From: Streptomyces rhizosphaerihabitans
GTDB taxonomy: Bacteria; Actinomycetota; Actinomycetes; Streptomycetales; Streptomycetaceae
Direction: 5' to 3'
Assembly: GCF_025399795.1 (NCBI RefSeq)
Contig: NZ_JAODTZ010000015.1
Coordinates: 62,001 to 126,000 of the forward strand
Length of the DNA stretch: 64,000 nucleotides
Positions 59,707-64,000 of the stretch are shown in pieces; position 1 is the stretch's first letter, and each line of letters opens with the position of its first letter. The notes under the pieces are model-generated. The model saw only the letters and a list, made by a program, of their open reading frames with translations. It had not been told where the DNA came from and searched no databases. The position numbers and the translations under genes were made by a program.

Positions 59707-61512
59707 ATGGCCACTCCCCTGTCCGACACCCCTCTGTCCCCGCTGAAGACCGTCGCCGTCATCGGCCTCGGCACCATGGGCACCGGCATCGCCGAAGTCC
59801 TGGCCCGAGCCGGCCGTGACGTCATCGGCATCGACATCAGCGAAGCCGCGGCCGCCCAGGCCGTGGCCACCCTCGAAGCCTCCACCGCCCGCGCCGTGCG
59901 CCGCGAGCACCTCAGCGAGCAGGAGCGCACGGACGCCCTCGCCCGCTTCCGCACCTTCACCGACCTCGCGGCCGCCGCCGACGCCGACCTCGTCATCGAG
60001 GTGACCCCGGAGTCGTACGAGATCAAGCAGCAGGTCTTCCGGGCGCTCGACACCATCGTGCGTCCCCAGGCGATCCTCGCGACGGGCACCAACGCGCTGT
60101 CCGTGACGCGGCTCGCCGCCGACTCGGCCCATCCCGAGCGCGTGCTCGGTCTGCACTTCTTCAACCCGGCGCCCGCGATGAAGCTCGTCGAGGTCGTCTC
60201 CTCGGTGCTGACCGCGCCGACCGCCGTCGCCGCGGTCACCGACCTGGCGCTCGAACTCGGCAAGGAGCCCGTCGCGGTGGGCGACCGCCCCGGTTTCGTC
60301 GCCGACGGGCTGCTCTTCGGCTACCTCAACCAGGCAGCCGCGATGTACGAGGCGAAGTACGCCTCCCGCGAGGACATCGACGCGGCGATGAAGCTCGGCT
60401 GCGGGCTGCCCATGGGCCCGCTCGCACTGCTCGACCTGATCGGCGTGGACACCGCGCGGACCGTCCTGGAGGCGATGTACTCCGAGTCGCACGACCGGCT
60501 GCACGCCCCCGCGCCCATCCTCAAGCAGCTCAGCGAGGCGGGCCTGACCGGGCGCAAGTCCGGCCGCGGCTTCTACTCGTACGAGGCCCCGGGCAGCGAC
60601 GCCGTCGTGCGGGACGCGCTGACGCCGCTGGAGGGCGCCGTCCTGGCGGAGGGCCGTACGGTCCGCTCGGTGGGTGTCGCCGGCTCCGGCACGATGGCCT
60701 CCGGTATCGCGGAGGTCTTCGCGAAGGCCGGGTACGAGGTCGTCCTCGCGGCCCGTACCGAGGAGAAGGCGCAGACCGCGAAGGCCCGTATCGGCAAGTC
60801 GCTCTCCCGTTCCGTCGACAAGGGCCGGATGACGGCCGAGGCGGCGGCGCGGACCCTGGAGCTGATCACGCCGACCGGCAGCTACGACGACTTCGCCGAG
60901 GTCGATCTGGCGCTGGAGGCGGTCGCCGAGGACCTGGAGATCAAGCAGCAGCTGTTCGGCACGTTCGACAAGGTCTGCAAGCCCGGCGCGATCCTCGCCA
61001 CCACCACCTCCTCGCTGCCCGTCGTCGCCTGCGCCCGCGCCACCTCGCGCCCGCAGGACGTGATCGGCATGCACTTCTTCAACCCGGCCCCGGCGATGAA
61101 GCTCGTCGAGGTCGTGCGGACCGTGCTGACCGCGGACGACGTGCACGCCACCGTGCGCGAGGTCTGCGCGAAGATCCGCAAGCACCCGGTGGACTGCGGT
61201 GACCGGGCCGGCTTCATCGTGAACGCGCTGCTCTTCCCCTACCTGAACAACGCGATCAAGATGGTGCAGGAGCACTACGCCTCGCTCGACGACATCGACG
61301 CGGCGATGAAGCTGGGCGGCGGCTACCCGATGGGGCCCTTCGAACTGCTCGACGTGGTCGGGCTCGATGTCTCGCTGGCCATCGAGAAGGTCCTGCACCG
61401 CGAGTTCCGCGACCCGGGACTCGCCCCCGCGCCGCTCCTGGAGCACCTGGTGGCCGCGGGCTGCCTCGGCCGCAAGACGGGCCGCGGCTTCCGCGAATAT
61501 GCCCGCCGCTGA
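59707..61512 (+). CDS. hbd: Double-domain 3-hydroxyacyl-CoA (3-hydroxybutyryl-CoA) dehydrogenase
   Basis: A 601-residue NAD-dependent dehydrogenase made of two homologous halves. Each has a Rossmann NAD site (IGLGTMGTGIAEVLARAG at about 17; AGSGTMASGIAEVFAKAG at about 322) and the LHFFNPAPAMKLVEVV or MHFFNPAPAMKLVEVV catalytic His strand. The ATG at 59707 follows AGGAG. It interconverts 3-hydroxybutyryl-CoA and acetoacetyl-CoA, supplying the crotonyl-CoA branch that ccr reduces. Two complete halves in one chain are unusual compared with the ~280-residue enzyme. Confidence 0.92.
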   Translation: MATPLSDTPLSPLKTVAVIGLGTMGTGIAEVLARAGRDVIGIDISEAAAAQAVATLEASTARAVRREHLSEQERTDALARFRTFTDLAAAADADLVIEVTPESYEIKQQVFRALDTIVRPQAILATGTNALSVTRLAADSAHPERVLGLHFFNPAPAMKLVEVVSSVLTAPTAVAAVTDLALELGKEPVAVGDRPGFVADGLLFGYLNQAAAMYEAKYASREDIDAAMKLGCGLPMGPLALLDLIGVDTARTVLEAMYSESHDRLHAPAPILKQLSEAGLTGRKSGRGFYSYEAPGSDAVVRDALTPLEGAVLAEGRTVRSVGVAGSGTMASGIAEVFAKAGYEVVLAARTEEKAQTAKARIGKSLSRSVDKGRMTAEAAARTLELITPTGSYDDFAEVDLALEAVAEDLEIKQQLFGTFDKVCKPGAILATTTSSLPVVACARATSRPQDVIGMHFFNPAPAMKLVEVVRTVLTADDVHATVREVCAKIRKHPVDCGDRAGFIVNALLFPYLNNAIKMVQEHYASLDDIDAAMKLGGGYPMGPFELLDVVGLDVSLAIEKVLHREFRDPGLAPAPLLEHLVAAGCLGRKTGRGFREYARR

Positions 61513-61575
61513 GCGTCCGGGCGACTGGTTCGCGGACGACGCCGACTGGGGCGGACTGCTGGGCCCCGCCGGATA

Positions 61576-61600
61576 CCCCCCGCCCGTCCAGGGCGGGGGG
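61576..61600 (+). terminator. Terminator after the 3-hydroxyacyl-CoA dehydrogenase gene
   Basis: CCCCCCGCCC (61576-61585) and GGGCGGGGGG (61591-61600) form a perfect 10-bp stem with a 5-nt loop, 64 nt after the stop and upstream of the TetR promoter. Confidence 0.8.
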
Positions 61601-61636
61601 TTCCCCGGACATGCGCGCTCTCCTGCGCACATGGAG

Positions 61637-61642
61637 TACGTT
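61637..61642 (+). promoter_or_regulatory. -10 box TACGTT for a near-leaderless TetR start at 61649
   Basis: TACGTT ends 6 nt before the ATG at 61649. A GGAG at 61634 overlaps it and could act as a ribosome site if transcription starts further upstream from the ATG at 61631. Confidence 0.4.
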
Positions 61643-61648
61643 CGGGGC

Positions 61649-62461
61649 ATGTCCCAGCCCGCCAGGTCCTCACGTACACCAGCCACGCCCGATGCGCCGG
61701 AGAGTGCCGCCGGCAGCCGCGCGGCGGCCCAACGGCTCAAGATGCGCCGGGAGCTGGCGGCCGCGGCCATGGAGCTGTTCGCGGCCAAGGGGTACGAGGC
61801 GACCACCGTCGACGAGATCGCGGCCCAGGCCGGGGTGGCCCGCCGCACGTTCTTCCGCCACTTCCGCTCCAAGGAAGAGGCGATCTTCCCCGATCACGAC
61901 GACACCCTGATCCGGGCCGAGGCGGTGCTCAACGCGGCGCCCGCGCACGAGCATCCGCTCGACACCGTGTGCCGCGGCATCAAGGAAGTCATGAAGATGT
62001 ACGCGGCCCAGCCGGAGATCTCCGTCTCGCGCTACAAGCTGACGCGCGAGGTGCCGACGCTGCGCGAGGCCGAGATCGCCTCGGTGGCCCGCTACGAGCG
62101 GCTCTTCACCCGCTATCTCCTCGGCCACTTCGACGAGCACGCGCACGACGACGACGCCAACGACGATCCGCTGCTCGCCGAGGTCGCCGCGTCGGCCGTG
62201 GTCACGGCCCACAACCACGTCCTGCGGCGCTGGCTGCGGGCGGGCGGCCAGGGCGACGTGGAAACGCAGTTGGACCACGCCTTCGCCATCGTCCGCAAGA
62301 CCTTCGGCACCGGAATCGGCGCGGGACGGGAGACCGCGCCGCGACCGGCGCCGGCCTCGTCCTTCACCGAGGGGGACGTGCTCGTGACCGTGGCCCGTGT
62401 CGACGCTCCGCTGGACCAGGTGATGCGCACGATCGAGCAGGCACTCAAGGAACGGTCCTAG
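61649..62461 (+). CDS. TetR-family regulator of the ethylmalonyl-CoA locus
   Basis: A 270-residue TetR regulator. A 30-residue tail precedes the HTH (ELFAAKGYEATTVDEIAAQAGVARRTFFRHF, with a turn in between). The ligand domain and a His/Asp-rich loop (HAHDDDANDD) follow. The ATG at 61649 is favoured by the TACGTT box; an ATG at 61631 is in frame. Flanked by hbd and ccr, it is the likely local regulator. An acyl-CoA ligand is a guess from family members in fatty-acid loci. Confidence 0.9.
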   Translation: MSQPARSSRTPATPDAPESAAGSRAAAQRLKMRRELAAAAMELFAAKGYEATTVDEIAAQAGVARRTFFRHFRSKEEAIFPDHDDTLIRAEAVLNAAPAHEHPLDTVCRGIKEVMKMYAAQPEISVSRYKLTREVPTLREAEIASVARYERLFTRYLLGHFDEHAHDDDANDDPLLAEVAASAVVTAHNHVLRRWLRAGGQGDVETQLDHAFAIVRKTFGTGIGAGRETAPRPAPASSFTEGDVLVTVARVDAPLDQVMRTIEQALKERS

Positions 62462-62546
62462 CGACCCCCTCCCCCACCACGCCTGCCCTCGCCCCACCCC
62501 CTCGGCAACACCGCCCGTTCACACTCTCCGAACGGGTCGACCTACT

Positions 62547-62585
62547 CGCCGGACGTGCTCGATTCGAGCGCGTCCGGCGTTTTTT
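62547..62585 (+). terminator. Strong intrinsic terminator after the TetR gene
   Basis: CGCCGGACG and CGTCCGGCG close a hairpin of about 15 bp with an inner GCTCG/CGAGC. It is followed by six T residues, rare in this GC-rich window. Confidence 0.92.
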
Positions 62586-62617
62586 GTGCCCCGATCCGGG
62601 TGTTTTGCGGCCTGATC

Positions 62618-62646
62618 TGATCGATCATCGCTCACGTGTTACGTAA
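62618..62646. promoter_or_regulatory. Paired palindromes upstream of the ccr promoter
   Basis: TGATCGATCA (62618-62627) and TTACGTAA (62639-62646) are perfect palindromes, 38-66 nt upstream of the proposed -35. They are AT-richer than their surroundings and are candidate regulator sites. Confidence 0.45.
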
Positions 62647-62683
62647 AGATTTCACCTGAGCGCAACTTCTGGCACTCCGTGCC

Positions 62684-62712
62684 TTGTCAGGTGACACGGC
62701 GTGCCATACGTT
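62684..62712 (+). promoter_or_regulatory. Candidate ccr promoter
   Basis: TTGTCA (62684-62689) and TACGTT (62707-62712) are separated by 17 nt, a good match to the housekeeping TTGACA/TANNNT pattern. Confidence 0.5.
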
Positions 62713-62937
62713 GAAGGAGTCCGGGCGGCCGGCGTGCAGAGACCATTCGTACGCCGGCTGTCCCCGCAAGCCCCATGGCCTGCGCGCCCGGACGCCTGCG
62801 TCACAGGCAACCTCCTGCGCCAACCACAGCGCTGCCACAGCACCACCTCCGCCGAACCGACGGCACACCCCTCAGCAGCAGCACCGACGTAACCCTCAGC
62901 GTTCCCCCTCAGAACGCGCATCGCCGGAGGCAACACC

Positions 62938-64000
62938 GTGAAGGAAATCCTGGACGCGATTCAGTCGCGGACCGCCACGTCCGCCGACTTCGCCGCACTT
63001 CCGCTCCCCGAGTCCTACCGCGCGATCACCGTGCACAAGGACGAGACGGAGATGTTCGCCGGGCTCAGCAGCCGCGACAAGGACCCCCGCAAGTCGATCC
63101 ACCTGGACGACGTGCCGGTGCCGGAGCTCGGACCGGGCGAGGCACTGGTCGCCGTGATGGCGTCCTCCGTGAACTACAACTCGGTCTGGACGTCGATCTT
63201 CGAGCCGGTGTCGACCTTCAACTTCCTGGAGCGCTACGGGCGGCTCAGTGATCTCAGCAAGCGCCACGACCTGCCGTACCACATCATCGGCTCGGACCTC
63301 GCGGGCGTCGTCCTGCGCACCGGCCCGGGAGTCAACTCCTGGAAGCCCGGCGACGAGGTCGTCGCGCACTGCCTGTCCGTCGAGCTGGAGTCCTCCGACG
63401 GCCACAACGACACGATGCTCGACCCCGAGCAGCGCATCTGGGGCTTCGAGACCAACTTCGGCGGCCTCGCCGAGATCGCGCTCGTCAAGTCCAACCAGCT
63501 GATGCCCAAGCCGGACCACCTGAGCTGGGAGGAGGCCGCCGCCCCCGGGCTGGTGAACTCCACCGCCTACCGGCAGCTCGTCTCCCGCAACGGCGCCGGC
63601 ATGAAGCAGGGCGACAACGTCCTGATCTGGGGCGCGAGCGGTGGACTCGGCTCGTACGCCACGCAGTTCGCGCTCGCCGGCGGTGCCAACCCGATCTGCG
63701 TCGTCTCCAGCGAGCAGAAGGCGGACATCTGCCGCTCGATGGGCGCCGAGGCGATCATCGACCGCAACGCCGAGGGCTACAAGTTCTGGAAGGACGAGCA
63801 CACCCAGGACCCGAAGGAGTGGAAGCGCTTCGGCAAGCGCATCCGCGAGTTCACCGGCGGCGAGGACATCGACATCGTCTTCGAGCACCCGGGCCGCGAG
63901 ACCTTCGGCGCCTCGGTCTACGTCACCCGCAAGGGCGGCACCATCACCACCTGCGCCTCGACCTCGGGCTACATGCACGAGTACGACAACCGCTACCTGT
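62938..64000 (+). CDS. ccr: Crotonyl-CoA carboxylase/reductase, N-terminal 354 residues
   Basis: The frame is open to the window edge, so the C-terminus (about 90 residues) is missing. The GTG at 62938 follows GGAGG. The protein is a medium-chain dehydrogenase/reductase of the Ccr type (MKEILDAIQSRTATSADFAAL; the NADPH loop IWGASGGLGSYATQFAL at about 230; PICVVSSEQKADICRSMGAE; VFEHPGRETFGASVYV). It reductively carboxylates crotonyl-CoA to ethylmalonyl-CoA, the key step of the ethylmalonyl-CoA pathway and a source of ethylmalonyl units for polyketides. The hbd and TetR genes upstream are its usual Streptomyces neighbours. Confidence 0.97.
   Translation, partial: MKEILDAIQSRTATSADFAALPLPESYRAITVHKDETEMFAGLSSRDKDPRKSIHLDDVPVPELGPGEALVAVMASSVNYNSVWTSIFEPVSTFNFLERYGRLSDLSKRHDLPYHIIGSDLAGVVLRTGPGVNSWKPGDEVVAHCLSVELESSDGHNDTMLDPEQRIWGFETNFGGLAEIALVKSNQLMPKPDHLSWEEAAAPGLVNSTAYRQLVSRNGAGMKQGDNVLIWGASGGLGSYATQFALAGGANPICVVSSEQKADICRSMGAEAIIDRNAEGYKFWKDEHTQDPKEWKRFGKRIREFTGGEDIDIVFEHPGRETFGASVYVTRKGGTITTCASTSGYMHEYDNRYL

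Larger units (their letters stand above)
62462..62937. other. Upstream region of ccr
   Basis: 476 nt with no supported gene. In order it holds the TetR terminator (62547-62585), two perfect palindromes (62618-62646), a candidate promoter (62684-62712), and a leader of about 220 nt ending in GGAGG at 62926. The long leader could carry further control; no known riboswitch pattern is seen. Confidence 0.6.

Noticed and set aside
59677..61872. 731-codon minus-strand open frame
   Set aside because: It mirrors the double 3-hydroxyacyl-CoA dehydrogenase; the sense strand has full NAD-binding and catalytic motifs.
62684..62941. Small gene in the ccr leader (85 codons)
   Set aside because: No ribosome site, low-complexity Pro/Gln/Ser content, and overlap with the proposed promoter and the ccr start.

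Overview
The window is high-GC chromosomal DNA from an actinomycete, almost certainly Streptomyces. The supporting signs are GTG starts, GGAGG ribosome sites, GC-rich third codon positions, an XRE/DUF5753 regulator beside a DUF574 methyltransferase, an ANTAR regulator, a SigB/SigF-type sigma factor, a SpoIIE-type phosphatase, and a crotonyl-CoA reductase locus. No tRNA, rRNA, CRISPR array, insertion sequence or prophage block is visible. About 55 genes are supported. Both end genes are cut by the window: a large secreted DNRLRE-type protein at the left and ccr at the right.

Layout. 1-7.8 kb: secreted DNRLRE protein, rhamnogalacturonan lyase, a WYL regulator facing a two-gene operon across a perfect inverted repeat, and a pterin dehydratase/methyltransferase pair. 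8-14.6 kb: ADP-ribosylglycohydrolase, two XRE regulators, a DUF574 methyltransferase, a stand-alone DnaK and an OsmC protein. 14.6-23.4 kb: a decayed VWA-like gene, a membrane phosphodiesterase, two metallo-beta-lactamase-fold enzymes, a DedA protein, an aminotransferase-fold protein lacking the PLP lysine, and a repeat-rich surface protein. 23.7-29.7 kb: regulators (ANTAR, PAS/GAF, sigma factor), DUF6158/TIGR03086 proteins and an ABC-F protein. 29.8-42.1 kb: PAP2-lipid kinase fusion, methyltransferase, tiny membrane protein, orphan GvpL/F, an NDH-2/transketolase operon, a DUF5107-TPR protein and an arginase-fold protein without its metal histidines. 42.4-47.6 kb: four peptidase genes of four families (S66, S9, M20, M55). 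47.7-54.5 kb: methyltransferase, SpoIIE-type phosphatase, a transporter fused to three carboxypeptidase-regulatory-like domains, and an SRPBCC protein. 54.7-64 kb: a radical SAM gene with a LexA-like box, secreted tripeptidyl aminopeptidase-like protein, RidA, GNAT, HEAT protein, and the edge of the ethylmalonyl-CoA locus (double 3-hydroxyacyl-CoA dehydrogenase, TetR, ccr).

The most unusual feature is not one gene. At least a dozen short tandem-repeat arrays, with units of 7 to 33 nt and unrelated sequences, lie over stop codons, in the last codons of genes, or within about 130 nt downstream of stops. Several have become part of proteins: VGPDT pentads, collagen-like TGX triplets on GvpL/F, SAAPEA/ATESPE tails on NDH-2, heptads in the phosphodiesterase, and an 11-residue repeat at the DedA N-terminus. 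A second theme is leaderless starts: at least four genes, mostly regulators, have a TANNNT box 6-7 nt before the ATG and no Shine-Dalgarno. Function is confident for most enzymes; partners and substrates are mostly inferred from family knowledge.
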